Assembly (NCBI GenBank): GCA_013306675.1
Contig: JABLUY010000166.1
Span: forward strand, 1-64,000
Reading direction: 5' to 3'
DNA from: Thraustochytrium sp. TN22
Taxonomy: Eukaryota > Sar > Bigyra > Thraustochytrida > Thraustochytriidae
Length of the DNA stretch: 64,000 nucleotides
Below are positions 30,375-40,559 of this stretch, in pieces (the stretch's first letter is position 1; each line of letters starts with the position of its first letter). A program made the position numbers and the translations under genes. The notes below the pieces were generated by a model. That model had not been told where the DNA came from. It saw only the letters and a list, made by a program, of their open reading frames with translations, and did not search any database.

Positions 30375-32735
30375 GAAGAAACACCATGAGTTCGACAAAA
30401 AGCGTGCTAGCTAGATTTGCGCGCATGCGCGCATGCAAATCAATGCGACAAGGACATTAGATACTGAACCCAGAAGGCCTGTGCCTTGGCCCTCGCCGTT
30501 GACGCTGACGCTAACGGAACGTAAGAAACCTTCTCTCCCTTCTCTCATCAGGCTTTTCGGGCGGCTTGGCCATGGCAGTGACGTCGCACGCGTTTCTCAC
30601 GCCCGTTGATCGCATTGAGAGTCATTGGTTCGTTTTTTTTACATGGCTGGAGCAAGCCCCGGCTCCACATTGTGCTCGCGCGTTCGCGAGGCCCTGGCGC
30701 CAGTAGACTCGCCAGCAAGGCGCGCACAACGCCGCTGGCTGGTCCGGTGGCAGCCGTGAACAAGCGCCGGGCTTCCTCTCTCGTGAAACCGTCAAAAGGC
30801 ACCAGTGTGTCCGCGTCCGGCAGACTCGAGGCACCCGCAGCGCTGAAGGCCGTCAGCCTGAAGCTGCGAGCCATCTCGCTGTCAAGGCACGTGGCGTCCT
30901 CTGTGTGAGGTGAGAACCCCTTGTTGCCGGTCGGTGGCTGCCCGTGGGTGGCTGGAGGGAGGCTCAGAACTGCTCAGGCATGCTTTTAGGAAACGCCCAG
31001 GTCTCTTGCTCAAAGTCTCAAGCCCAGCCAGAGCGTTTTTAGAAGACCACTCGTCACGGACCAGCCTCGACTGAGCATTGGTGGGGCACCCGAAACGGTC
31101 TCGCAGCCACCACGCTGGCAGCTGGCACTGCACGAGCGGCTCGCTCAGATCACAGTAGTCACAGCTGCCAGTGCCAGCCAAGCTTACGTGGCCGCCGCTG
31201 AGCGCGTTGAGAGCTTCGCTTCCGAATTTTGGGAAAATCACGGAGCGCGAGAGGAGCAAGCAGGTCAGCTAAGCAGCCGGCCCAAGGCCTCATCCTCGGC
31301 CCGTGCTCGGCCTCCATGTCCACGATTTGGCCCGGCGCCTAGCCGCTAATGACACGAAACGAAACGCGAGCTCAACGGCACCTTTCGCTAATCTCGGCTC
31401 AGCTGGCACTGCTGCACCGCACAAGCAAGCCATCGACGCGCTCGATGGGCTCGCGTTGCGAGGCACGACCGCGCTGCGCGCCTCGCGGCTGACCGAGCCT
31501 GAGCAGCACTGCAGCGGCCGCAAGCAAGCAAGCAAGCAAGCAAGCTGGCCGCCCGGCCGCGTAGCCGCTGCGAGACCAGGATCACGGGCGCGCGCTAACA
31601 ACAGTCAGCCAGCCAGCCAGCCAGCCAGCTAGCATGGGGAGAATCCGAACCTCACAGTCGATGTCAGCGAGCGAGCGATGTCAGCTCGCTCTCAGCTCGC
31701 TCATCGCCCATCGCTCATTGTAAAAAATACATCCATAAAATACCAGCCAACGTGGAGCCACCATCAGGGCGGCACGGCGGCTCGTGCTCGTTGGATCGAG
31801 CTGCAGCGCTGCGCGCGCCAGGGGCGAGAAACGCCTGGCTGGCTGACACGAGGCCGGGAGCGTGGTCCCGTGCGCGCGTGCCTGCAGCGTGCGAGGGATC
31901 GAGCACGCGGCTCGGCTCCCGCACGCACTAGGCGTTGAGTGGGGCGGGGCACTGCGTGCTCCCGGATGTTCGTGATCACCAGCGAGCGAGCATGTGCAAG
32001 TCAAAGGAATCACACGTGGAAGCAGAGGCAAGCTCACGCTCGCAGAAAACCAGCCAGCCAGCTGGCCGGGCCACCTTGCCACTCTTGTGGGTAAGAAGTA
32101 ACTTATCGCTCGCTCGCTCGCTCGTGATCGCTCGCACGAAACGAAACGTCGCAGCCGCGTCACCGCGGTCTAGCCCGGCCATCGGCCACATGACCAGTAG
32201 CCCGGCGCGCTCCAGCCATCGACGTTCCCGCGCGCCGGTCTCTCTCCGCTCGCCGACCTCGAGCCAGACAGAGGCGGCCACGCGGCCGGCCATGCGGCCG
32301 GCCGGCGAGCCGAACGTGGCTCCGGCTCGGCTCCGTGCCGCCCGCGCCGCCAGCGAGAGAGGTTCCTCGACGCTCGCTCGAGTCTCGACTTGAGCGCCAG
32401 CCAGAAAAGGCCCGCTGAGTCCGAGTCCGGACTTGCGCAAGTGGCACAAGTGGCAGTTTCCCGCGGGACGCCGGCGCGCCGTCCCGCGCGTGCGCCGAGC
32501 GCGAGCGCGCATCCGAGACGCCGCGCCGAGCGCCCGCCGAGCATGCAAACCCGAAACAACCGAGCTCGCGAGACCAGAGCGAGAGCGTGAGCGCACCCGC
32601 GGCAACCTCGCTTCGCCTCGCGTGCACTCTCCGCCCCCTCGAGGCGTACCAGCAGCAGCAGCAGCAGCAGCAGCGGCAGCAGCAGCAGCCGCAGCAGCAG
32701 CGCGTGTGCACGGGATCGACATCGAAAACAACACC
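30375..32735. other. 2.4-kb gene-free region with tetramer repeats
   Basis: No gene is supported. It holds (AAGC)n near 31526-31546, (AGCC)n near 31603-31630, (CTCG)n near 32107-32125, and repeated TGGCACTG/CAGTGCCA words at 31125, 31165 and 31398. The last 80 bases hold a CAG repeat (32650-32702) just before the next start codon. Confidence 0.5.
32650..32702 (+). repeat. CAG repeat in the 5' leader of the secreted-protein gene
   Basis: About sixteen CAG triplets with a few CGG/CCG interruptions end 34 bases before the ATG at 32736. They lie in a frame open through the start codon, but the signal peptide begins at 32736, so the repeat is probably untranslated. Confidence 0.8.
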
Positions 32736-33827
32736 ATGGCCAGCTTCTCCGCGCTCAAGGCTGTGGCCGTGCTGGCCGTGGCCGCCGCCGTGGCGCAGCC
32801 GGCCGAGGCGGACTTCGCCACGGCGTGGAAGACGAACGGCGTGCTCGTGCAGATGCTCGACAGCAGCGTTGTGGACGCCTTGGTGAACTCGTCCGCAACC
32901 ACGGACGAGATCAACTTCGAGGCCCTCACCACGTGCGGCCCCATGTGCTCCGCCTGGACCTACTCCACCAAGGGCCTGCCGCTGCCCCTGCAGGGCTCCA
33001 AGATCGGCTTCGCCGTGCGCCGCACCTCCGCCTTCGTGCGCTCCTACGGCCAGGTCATGGCGCCGGCCTACTTCGCGCCGGAGAACCGCCAGTTCTGCGC
33101 CGAGCCCAGCTCCTCGTACGGCCCCTCCCTCTACGAGCTCCCGGCCAACTACACCCCGACCGACGTCGAGACGGCAGGCTGCGGCTCCGACAGCACCTGC
33201 AAGATGGTGGCGGCCGGCGGCGGCATCGACTACACCCTCTTCCTCGACGACGACTTCGCCAACGAGACCTGCTCCTTCGACGCGATCGACTCCGGCGACT
33301 GCGGTCTCTGCAAGGAGACCTACACCTGCGAGGAGTTCTTCGACAACCAGTTCTCCGGCGAGGACATTGTCGACAGCTTCGTTGCGCCTTGGTTCGAGAA
33401 CGAGAACATCACTGTCGAGGAGCGCGACATGAGCATCGCTTCCACCATGTGCCTGCTCAAGGCTGGCGAGAACCGCGACTGGGTCCGCATGGACGACGCC
33501 TCCGCCGCCGTTCTCGAGATGCTCGTCAGTGCCAACATGACGGACGACGCTTACACCGTGCCGCAGGTCACCACCTACGTGCCCATCGACCAGGACGAGC
33601 TCTCCGTCGCCAACGCGGCGCTTAACAACGCCGCCCTCGCTGTCATCTACCGCTCGCCCGACGGCACGCTCGACGCCGACTACGACCTCGCTTACGAGCT
33701 CGTGCAGCTTTACAACGACTCGCGCTCCATCCGCAAGTCCATCGACCTCTACGTCTGCACCGGCACCTGGGACCTCAGCTCGGACCTCTCCGACAAGATG
33801 CCCGCCGGCTGCACCAAGGCTCTCTGA
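32736..33827 (+). CDS. Secreted cysteine-containing protein of unknown function
   Basis: The product is predicted to have 363 residues. The ATG at 32736 sits in a good context (ACACCATGG) and begins a signal peptide, SALKAVAVLAVAAAVAQPAEA, with likely cleavage near residue 27. The mature part is acidic and has about twelve cysteines in pairs (CGPMCSAW, CGSDSTCKM, CGLCKETYTCEEF, CTG...GC) and several N-glycosylation sequons (NSS, NET, NIT, NMT, NDS). No transmembrane segment or GPI-type tail is present, so it is probably exported to the cell surface or scales. No known domain is recognised. Codon use is strongly C-ending, as in highly expressed genes. Confidence 0.75.
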   Translation: MASFSALKAVAVLAVAAAVAQPAEADFATAWKTNGVLVQMLDSSVVDALVNSSATTDEINFEALTTCGPMCSAWTYSTKGLPLPLQGSKIGFAVRRTSAFVRSYGQVMAPAYFAPENRQFCAEPSSSYGPSLYELPANYTPTDVETAGCGSDSTCKMVAAGGGIDYTLFLDDDFANETCSFDAIDSGDCGLCKETYTCEEFFDNQFSGEDIVDSFVAPWFENENITVEERDMSIASTMCLLKAGENRDWVRMDDASAAVLEMLVSANMTDDAYTVPQVTTYVPIDQDELSVANAALNNAALAVIYRSPDGTLDADYDLAYELVQLYNDSRSIRKSIDLYVCTGTWDLSSDLSDKMPAGCTKAL

Positions 33828-34493
33828 TTGCGCGCGCGCACCCAAGTTGTCTGCTTCAAGGCCTGCTCTGCTGCCTCTGGCCGCTTGCACATGCAAGCGC
33901 ACGTTTTTGCTGCGGCCAAGCGCGCGACCGTCCAGCGCTTTCGCGCTGGCGTCTGAACACCAAACGCAACCAATCTGACTGTAGTCTGACGATCACATGA
34001 GCTCTCACGCGCTCGAAACTCCATCAACCTCACTTTTGGATATCCGATCACCTAAATCACCTGGCTGCTGAACGAGGATGAGCGGCCCTTGTTGGCTTGG
34101 CCAAGCGGAACTTGAAGCTGCTGGCCCTGCGCCCTGTCCCGTGTCGCGTGTTCCGTGCTGGGGACATCCTGTCGGCGTCTCGCGGCCAAGCAAGAGAGCG
34201 AGCAAGCGAGGAGGCATGGAGCGCCCAACCACGGCGCGGCAGAACGCATTCAAACTCGCGCGGCGGCGCAACGGCGGCGGCGGCGCAGCGGCAGCGGCAG
34301 CGGCAGCGGCAGCGGCAGCGGCAGCGGCAGCAGCCGCGGGAGAGCGGGGGCGGCGACGACTGCGTGCGGCCTCGACCACGCCAGAGGCGCGTGGCGTGGC
34401 GTGGCGTGGCGTGGCGTGGCGTGGCGTGGCGTGGCGCTGGCCAGGCGGATCCGCGCGCGCAGAGCCGCGCAGAGGCAAATCCTCCGTTCCGCC
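33828..34493. other. Spacer before RAD54B with GTGGC and GCAGCG repeats
   Basis: This contains the 3' UTR of the secreted-protein gene, a (GCGGCA)n hexamer run at about 34285-34335, and a (GTGGC)n array at 34389-34436. The frame from 34155 is open across these repeats into RAD54B but gives only low-complexity residues. Confidence 0.55.
34389..34436 (+). repeat. (GTGGC)n pentanucleotide array upstream of RAD54B
   Basis: About nine GTGGC units end 58 bases before the preferred ATG at 34494. Distance and orientation match the array before the oxidase gene (13749-13780). Confidence 0.9.
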
Positions 34494-37352
34494 ATGCGGC
34501 GGTCGCGCGGCTTTAAGGCGCCGAGGCGCGTGGATGGCGCGGGCGTCGCGGGCAAGCCAGCCCCTCCTCCCGAGCGGCGCCCAGCTTCATCAGCGCCCTC
34601 GCGGTCTCCGGCTTCATTAGCGCCCTCGCGGTCTCCGGCTTCATTAGCGCCCTCGCGGTCTCCGGCTTCATTAGCGCCCTCGCGGTCTCCGGCTTCAACA
34701 ATGACAACAGCGCCCTCGCGGTCTCTGGCTTCAACAGCGCCCTCGCGATCCACGACGCCGGCGGCAGCGTCACCCCCCACCATGGAGACCTCGCGCAGCG
34801 GCAGCAGCAACAGCAGCGGCAACAGCAGCAAGAGCAACAGCAGTACAACCTGCAAGCAGGTGTACCTGGCACTGCACACGAAGAGATCGAACAAAAAGCG
34901 CAAGACGTGGGACGACGGCGTGCTGGTGTTGGAGAAGAACAAGGCCATCTTGTACGAGATGGACGGCAAGGTGATGGGGCGCACGCTCTTCAAGCACGGC
35001 GACGACAGTGAGCTCCCGGACGGGAGCACGCTGGCGGTGGCCGGGCGCGACGTGGAGGTGGGCGCGCGCGTGGATGCGGCGCGCTTCGACTCGGGCCGCC
35101 TCTTTGTGGGCGGCCAGACCGGCGCGGCTGCGCAGACCGGGGGCGCCATAGGCTCGGGCGTGCCGGTGAACAAGCCGTTCAAACGCGTCGGCGGGCCGGC
35201 CAAGGCGCGCCCGGCGTCGCAGCCAGTCATCGCCGCGGGCCAGCGCACGCCGGCGCCGGCGCGGCCTCTGCACGCCGAGGACTCGCCCGATGCACTGGTC
35301 CTCCTCCGCGGAAACGAGCGCAAGGGGACGGCCGCAACGGTGGTGGACCCGAAGCTGTCCAAGGCGCTGCGGCCGCACCAGCGCGAGGGCGTCCAGTTCC
35401 TCTTCGACTGCGTGGCGCAGACGCGCGGCGCCATTCTCGCAGACGAGATGGGGCTCGGCAAGACCCTGCAGTGCATCACGCTCATCTGGACGGTGCTCCG
35501 CCAAGGCCCGCGCGGCGCGTCCGGGCCGCCTTGGTGCCGCCGCGTCGTGGTGGTGACGCCCAGCTCGTTGGTCAGGAACTGGGACGCCGAGTTCCGCAAG
35601 TGGCTCGGCCGCGAGCGCATCGAGCCCATCGAGGTCTCCGGCACGGCCAAGGAGACGCTCGCGCAAATTGAGGAGTTCGCGCGCTCCAAGTTGCGCCGTG
35701 TGCTCATCATCAGCTACGAGACCTTCCGCAAGCACGCCGACATGGTCAACGCTGTGCCTGGCATCGACCTCGTCATCTGCGACGAGGGCCACCGGCTCAA
35801 GTCCGCCTCCGGCAACCAGACCATTACTGCGCTGCAGCGCTGCCCCACCAAGCGCCGCATCCTGCTCACCGGCACACCCGTGCAGAACGACCTCGGCGAG
35901 TTCTTCGCCATGGTCGACTTTGTCGCGCCCGGCGCGCTCGGTGGCGACGTGCGCTCGTTCCAGCGCATCTTCCAGGCGCCCATCGAGCGCGGAACCGAGC
36001 GCGGCGCCTCCGCGGATGACCGCGAGCTCGCCGACGCGCGCTCCGCTGAGCTCCAGGCGCTCACCAAGGGCTTCATTCTGCGCCGAACCGCCGCCGTCAA
36101 CGAGCGCTTCTTGCCGCCGCGCACCGACGTCAACGTCTTCGTGCGTCTCTCCGCCGCCCAGGCCCAGGCCTACCAGGACTTTGTCCGCGCGCACCTCTAC
36201 GGCGGCGCCGCGGGTTCCGCCGCCGGTGCTGGCGGCACCGACGCGCTCAAGCTCATTCACCACCTGCGCAAGCTTTGCACGCACCCGGCGCTCATCGCTG
36301 GCGACGACGAGGGCGCCGCCGACGCCAACAACGGACTCAGGGGGGGCGCCGCGGACCCCGGCATGAGCTTCGAGGTGGACGTCGCCGCCAAGCTCGCGCT
36401 GCTGCAGGCGTTCTTGCGCCAGATCCGCGCGGCGCGCCCTGCCGATCGCATTGTGCTCGTCTCCAACTCCACCATGACGCTCGACCTCGTGCAGGTGCTG
36501 CTGCGTCGTCTCTCGTACGGCTTCTTGCGCCTCGACGGGTCCACGACGGCGGGCGAGCGCCAGGGCCTGGTGGATCGATTCAACGCGCCGTACCGCGGCG
36601 ACCCAATGCAGCTGGGCTTCCCCTTTGCCTTTTTGCTTTCCGCGCGCGCCGGCGGCTGCGGACTCAACCTCATCGGCGCCAACCGCCTCGTCCTGCTCGA
36701 CCTTGACTGGAATCCGGCGACAGACCAGCAGGCCGCCGCCCGCATTTGGCGCGACGGTCAGGCCCACCCGGTCTTCATCTACCGCTTCATTGCCACCGGC
36801 ACCATCGAGGAGCGCATCTTCCAGCGTCAGCACATGAAGCTCGCCTCTGCGCAGGGCATTCTGCATGCGAGCTCCGCCAAGGGCCCAAGCGCGGCGGGCT
36901 CCAGCAAGTCCGCGCGCTTCACGCGCGCCGAGCTCAAGCAGCTCTTCGAGTACAAGGCCGACACCGCCTGCGACACCTACGACCTCATGAAGGCCGGCAG
37001 ATCGCGCGCCGCAGACGCCGCCGCCCTCTCCGACGTCGCGTACGAGTGGCCTGAGTACCATGGTCCGGGCGACATCGCCGACGCCGCCCTGCGCGCCACC
37101 GCCGACCTTCTCGGGCCCGAAGTCGTCACCTGGGTCAACGCTCAGGAGCGCGCGGTGCGCGATACCGATGCGGACGTCAAGGATGACGGCGACCAAGCCG
37201 GGGATGACGAGAACGGGCAAGACAACCACGAGGCGGACAAGGATGGCAGCCTTTGCGACCGGCGCGACACGCCACCACCGGCCTGCACCACGCCCAAGAA
37301 GCGCCGACGTGTGCTGGATGACCCCGAGGACGAGGACGAGTTTGAGCTTTGA
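34494..37352 (+). CDS. RAD54B: RAD54B-type SNF2 recombination ATPase
   Basis: The product is predicted to have 952 residues (human RAD54B has 910). The start at 34494 reads MRRSRGF, matching the MRRS beginning of RAD54 and RAD54B; an ATG at 34155 is possible but reads through repeats. Residues 120-200 (KKRKTWDDGVLVLEKNKAILYEMDGK and onward) match the small N-terminal domain that separates RAD54B/Rdh54 from RAD54. The SNF2 motor has DEMGLGKTLQC (Walker A, about 317), DEGH (about 430), LTGTPVQNDL, and the C-lobe GGCGLNLIGANRLVLLD with the arginine-finger region AAARIWRDGQ. It moves along duplex DNA and remodels Rad51/Dmc1 filaments in recombination. The tail PKKRRRV is a classic nuclear-import signal. 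A nine-residue ASLAPSRSP repeat lies at the N-terminus. Confidence 0.93.
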   Translation: MRRSRGFKAPRRVDGAGVAGKPAPPPERRPASSAPSRSPASLAPSRSPASLAPSRSPASLAPSRSPASTMTTAPSRSLASTAPSRSTTPAAASPPTMETSRSGSSNSSGNSSKSNSSTTCKQVYLALHTKRSNKKRKTWDDGVLVLEKNKAILYEMDGKVMGRTLFKHGDDSELPDGSTLAVAGRDVEVGARVDAARFDSGRLFVGGQTGAAAQTGGAIGSGVPVNKPFKRVGGPAKARPASQPVIAAGQRTPAPARPLHAEDSPDALVLLRGNERKGTAATVVDPKLSKALRPHQREGVQFLFDCVAQTRGAILADEMGLGKTLQCITLIWTVLRQGPRGASGPPWCRRVVVVTPSSLVRNWDAEFRKWLGRERIEPIEVSGTAKETLAQIEEFARSKLRRVLIISYETFRKHADMVNAVPGIDLVICDEGHRLKSASGNQTITALQRCPTKRRILLTGTPVQNDLGEFFAMVDFVAPGALGGDVRSFQRIFQAPIERGTERGASADDRELADARSAELQALTKGFILRRTAAVNERFLPPRTDVNVFVRLSAAQAQAYQDFVRAHLYGGAAGSAAGAGGTDALKLIHHLRKLCTHPALIAGDDEGAADANNGLRGGAADPGMSFEVDVAAKLALLQAFLRQIRAARPADRIVLVSNSTMTLDLVQVLLRRLSYGFLRLDGSTTAGERQGLVDRFNAPYRGDPMQLGFPFAFLLSARAGGCGLNLIGANRLVLLDLDWNPATDQQAAARIWRDGQAHPVFIYRFIATGTIEERIFQRQHMKLASAQGILHASSAKGPSAAGSSKSARFTRAELKQLFEYKADTACDTYDLMKAGRSRAADAAALSDVAYEWPEYHGPGDIADAALRATADLLGPEVVTWVNAQERAVRDTDADVKDDGDQAGDDENGQDNHEADKDGSLCDRRDTPPPACTTPKKRRRVLDDPEDEDEFEL
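34580..34755 (+). repeat. 27-bp coding minisatellite in RAD54B
   Basis: Tandem 27-base units around GCGCCCTCGCGGTCTCCGGC encode SPASLAPSR-type nonapeptides. Four units are almost exact and two or three later ones are diverged (ASTMTTAPSRSL). The reading frame is kept by the unit length. The repeat lies in a disordered N-terminal region. Confidence 0.9.
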
Positions 37353-37485
37353 GGATGACCACCTCACCTCACCTCACCTCACCTCACACCTCACTCATCA
37401 CGCCACGCCACGCAAACGGAAAAGGAAAGAAAATGATCTCTGTCTTTGTTACTATTTTGTACCACCATCATTACGGAATTCAGAT
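37353..37485. other. Tail-to-tail spacer with (ACCTC)n repeat
   Basis: Directly after the RAD54B stop lies a run of about five CACCT pentamers (37358-37388), then CACGC pentamers, then AT-richer sequence with TTACTATTTTGTACC that may hold the 3' ends of both convergent transcripts. Confidence 0.5.
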
Positions 37486-38589
37486 TCACCACAGCATGAG
37501 GCCGGCCACCATGCAGGCCACTGCCTGAAGCTCCACGCCACGCTTCACGAGAGACGCAGGGGGAGCCTTCTCGGCGCCGTCCGCCGCGGCGTCCTCGCCT
37601 TCCAGGCGCTGGCGCTCCAGGAGCACCTCACGCAGCCGCTGCAGCGCGGCCGTGGCCTCGGTAGCGCGCTTCTCCGAGGCAGCAGCCTCATCGCGCGCCG
37701 TCTGCAGCGCAAGCTGCAGGTCGCCACTGGCCTGCGCGCGCTCCAGCTCGCCGCGCAGACGCGTCATCTCCTCGCTCCGATCATGCAGCTTGGCGCGCAG
37801 GTGCGCCACGCAGGCGGCGGCCTCCTCGTCGTGCGCGGCGGCCGTGGCGCGCGCCTGCTCGAGCGCCTGCTCGAGGCTGATTACGCGGTCGAGCGCCGCC
37901 TCCTCGCGCACGAGCGCCGCCTCCAACTGCACCTCGGCCTGCTGCGCCGCGGGCGAGGGCCGCGCGACGGCGCGCAGCCCCTCCAGCTCGTCCGCCTGCT
38001 CGTGGTAGGCATCCTCCAGCACAGACATTTGCTGGCGCAGCGCGTCAAGGTCCTCGAGCACGCGCGCCGTCTCGGCCTGCGCCTGCTCCAGGCGCGCCTC
38101 CAGGTCGGCGCGCGCACCGGCGGCCTCGGCCAGCTCGCCGCTGCGCGCGGCGGCCTCGCGCGCCTCGGCTTCAATAATCTCGCGCAGCCTGCGCTCGCGC
38201 GCCAGCTCCGCGCGCGCCTCGTCGCGCTCCACGGCCGCGCGCTCCAGCTCCTCCAGGCGCGCCAGCGCCGTCTCCAGCTCCTTGGCCACGCGCACCCGCT
38301 CCTCGCGCTCCTCCTCCAGCTGCGCGCGCACGTCCTTCTCGCTGCCGACGCTGGTGCTCTCGAACGAGAGCTCCGCCTCGGAGGCCGCCCTCGCGAGGCG
38401 CCCGTCCTCGCCCGCTCCCTCTCCCTCGCGCGCGCGCGCGCCGCCCTTGCCCCCGCCCGTCACCAGCGTCGGTCCGAGCTTGCGCGCGTTCGCCGCCGCA
38501 TCGTCGCGCCACCGCCGCGCCAGTCCGCGCCGCCGCGTCGCCAGCAGCAGCGCGCCGGCCGCGCCGCCCGCCAGCGCCGCCGCCTCCAT
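37486..38589 (-). CDS. Coiled-coil protein with short hydrophobic ends
   Basis: The product is predicted to have 367 residues from the ATG at 38589. The first 20 residues are hydrophobic (AAALAGGAAGALLLATRRRG) and followed by positive charge, like a signal anchor. Residues about 95-345 are a near-continuous Glu/Arg/Ala-rich coiled coil with heptad patterning (for example LETALARLEELERAAVERDEA in two pieces). The last 16 residues (VELQAVACMVAGLMLW) are again hydrophobic, which could be a tail anchor. No known domain is seen. A golgin-like or organelle-tethering protein is possible but not shown. A longer frame reaches 38712. It is convergent with RAD54B. Confidence 0.7.
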   Translation of the reverse strand: MEAAALAGGAAGALLLATRRRGLARRWRDDAAANARKLGPTLVTGGGKGGARAREGEGAGEDGRLARAASEAELSFESTSVGSEKDVRAQLEEEREERVRVAKELETALARLEELERAAVERDEARAELARERRLREIIEAEAREAAARSGELAEAAGARADLEARLEQAQAETARVLEDLDALRQQMSVLEDAYHEQADELEGLRAVARPSPAAQQAEVQLEAALVREEAALDRVISLEQALEQARATAAAHDEEAAACVAHLRAKLHDRSEEMTRLRGELERAQASGDLQLALQTARDEAAASEKRATEATAALQRLREVLLERQRLEGEDAAADGAEKAPPASLVKRGVELQAVACMVAGLMLW

Positions 38590-39546
38590 CGCCGCGCGCG
38601 CCGCCCGCTCCTGCCCAGGCGCCGCCGCCGCCGACTCGGACTTTGATTGCGGTTCTGCTTCTCGTCCTTTCGCGCGCCGCCTCGCTTCCCTCCGTTCCCC
38701 CTCCCGCGCCACCGTGCACGGTAACGGCTCGCGCGGGACGCCCGCCCTGCGTCCCCGCCGAGCACCGCCGTCGCGGACGAGGGCGGCTGCTACGAGCAGC
38801 GGGTCGGAGGGCAGCGGCGGCGCCTTGGCTGCGCTCGGCCGGGGAGGCTGACTGGTGCCGGGCTGGGCTGGGCTGCCTGGCCGGTCACGGCCGGATGGCT
38901 GGACGGTTGCAAGGGGTTGTTCTAACTTAGGTGGCTTTCATGGCGCTGCGACAGATGACCTCTGAGGATCATGGGGCAGGCAGGTCTCGGAAGGCGGGAG
39001 ATTTTAGGTCTTGGGCTCGTGGCGGCATGCGACTCGAGCGAGCTGGCTGGGGGACGAACATGCAGTGCGAGCTTTTCTTTGACGCCGTGCGCGTTCAAGG
39101 TGATCTGCAGCGAGACAAGTCGACCTTTGTGCGTCGCTTTCAGTTGTATGGTCGTATGGGCCGGGCCGGTCTTACGTTTGGCATCATGGGGCGCTCAAGC
39201 CGCTGTCACCTTCGTTGCAACCTGGTCGACTGCCTAATGCCGAGCCACGGAGTCGCTCACTTCATCACACGGAGCTTATTTCGCGACGATGGAAAGGAGC
39301 TTATCTCGCGAAGATGGAAAGTCCCGACGCTGCCGACCGCCTCGTGAGGCAAGTCACGGTCGCTGTTGCCGCTGCCGAAATGGTCGCCATGCATGATCAC
39401 GACGAGCACGAGAAGCTTGACAAGCGCGATTCGTAAAAGCATGACGTGCAGCACGAGTGGCGCCGCCTCGAGTCGCGCTTGCCGCCCCCGCGCCGCTTGC
39501 GCAGAATCAAATCAAAGCGCGGCTTGCGCGAGCGGCGGGCAGCGCG
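38590..39546. other. Head-to-head spacer, no gene supported
   Basis: A 138-codon frame at 38931-39347 exists but lacks any motif and has unbiased codon use, so I do not call it. Near 39276-39320 a short imperfect repeat is seen (GGAGCTTATCTCGCGAAGATGG and a variant before it). The region holds two promoters. Confidence 0.4.
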
Positions 39547-39993
39547 ATGCTGGCACGGGGGCTGCGCGCGGCGCGCGCGCGCGGCGCGGCGAGCGGCGGC
39601 GCGGTGCGGTGGCTGAGCGCGTCGGAGGGCGGGCGGCTTCATGATGTGGAGCGCGAGCTCCTGGACAGGACGCAGCTGCGCAGGCAGCACAACACGCTGA
39701 GCGTGCAGGACGAGGCGGTGGGCACGTCGTTCGCGGAGCCCATCAGCGAGTACTTTGACGCGCTGCAGGCCGCGACGCCGGCGCCCGAGCTCGTGGAGCA
39801 GTTCGCGGCCGCCGTCAAGGACACCGAGGGCGGCGGGCAGGTCGCTAGGGACTACGCGCTCCTACTGGCCGCCACGCGCGAGAAGATGCGCCTCACTGTC
39901 GAGTGGAACGACACGGCCAAGCTTACGGAGAAGCAGCGCGTGCTGGCCACCGCCTCGCGCGTTGGCCTTTCCGTGCCGGAGGACCAGAAGTAG
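39547..39993 (+). CDS. Small protein with mitochondrial-type presequence
   Basis: The product is predicted to have 148 residues. The first 30 (MLARGLRAARARGAASGGAVRWLS) are rich in Arg and Ala with no acids, a typical mitochondrial targeting peptide. The mature part is acidic and helical (HDVERELLDRTQLRRQHNTL, then EYFDALQAATPAPELVEQF and DYALLLAATREKMRL). I do not recognise it; a lineage-specific subunit of a respiratory complex or ATP synthase is a guess from size and targeting only. Its stop is 66 bases from the end of the convergent kinesin gene. Confidence 0.65.
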   Translation: MLARGLRAARARGAASGGAVRWLSASEGGRLHDVERELLDRTQLRRQHNTLSVQDEAVGTSFAEPISEYFDALQAATPAPELVEQFAAAVKDTEGGGQVARDYALLLAATREKMRLTVEWNDTAKLTEKQRVLATASRVGLSVPEDQK

Positions 39994-40059
39994 ACAACAG
40001 AGAGAGGCCGAGCTGGTGGGTGAAAACAAAACAACGATTGAAAGGAGAGCTCTTCTTCG

Positions 40060-40523
40060 TTACAGATCTGGTGGCCGCTCCTCCTCGGCGGAGGTCGCGG
40101 CGGTGCTCGTGGCGGGCGAGGGCGCGTCCGCGACCTTGGCCCTATTCTTCATGTTGCGCAGCTTGTGCTTGACGGCCGTCGCCCGCTTGCGGAACTTGGA
40201 GTCGCGCGCGGCCTGATCCGCGTCGCTGCTCTCCTCGCGGCGGCGGTCCTCCTCGAGGCGCTCCAGCTCCCGCTGCGCCTTGGCGGCGAGCCACTGCTGC
40301 AGCTTCTTGTGCTTGGCGAGTTCTTTCTGCTTCTCGCGGAGGCTCGCCGACAGCGCCGAGCTTGCTGGGTCTGCCGGATTGCTTGTCTCGCGCTCCGCTT
40401 GCTGCTGATTCTTGTGTACTTGCGGCTGCTGCGGCTGCTCCACGCGGTTGCCAACGCCGCGCACGCGATACGAAGCCGGGAGCGCGGCACTTGGGACCGG
40501 GGCACGCGGCGAGAGCCCACTAC

Positions 40524-40559
<36 letters not shown>

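Noticed and set aside
34770-37367. 865-codon minus-strand open frame across RAD54B
   Set aside because: The plus strand has all SNF2 motifs. The antisense frame has no recognisable motif.
38931-39436. Two short plus-strand frames between the coiled-coil and mitochondrial-type genes
   Set aside because: No motif, no targeting signal and mixed composition; not distinguishable from chance.
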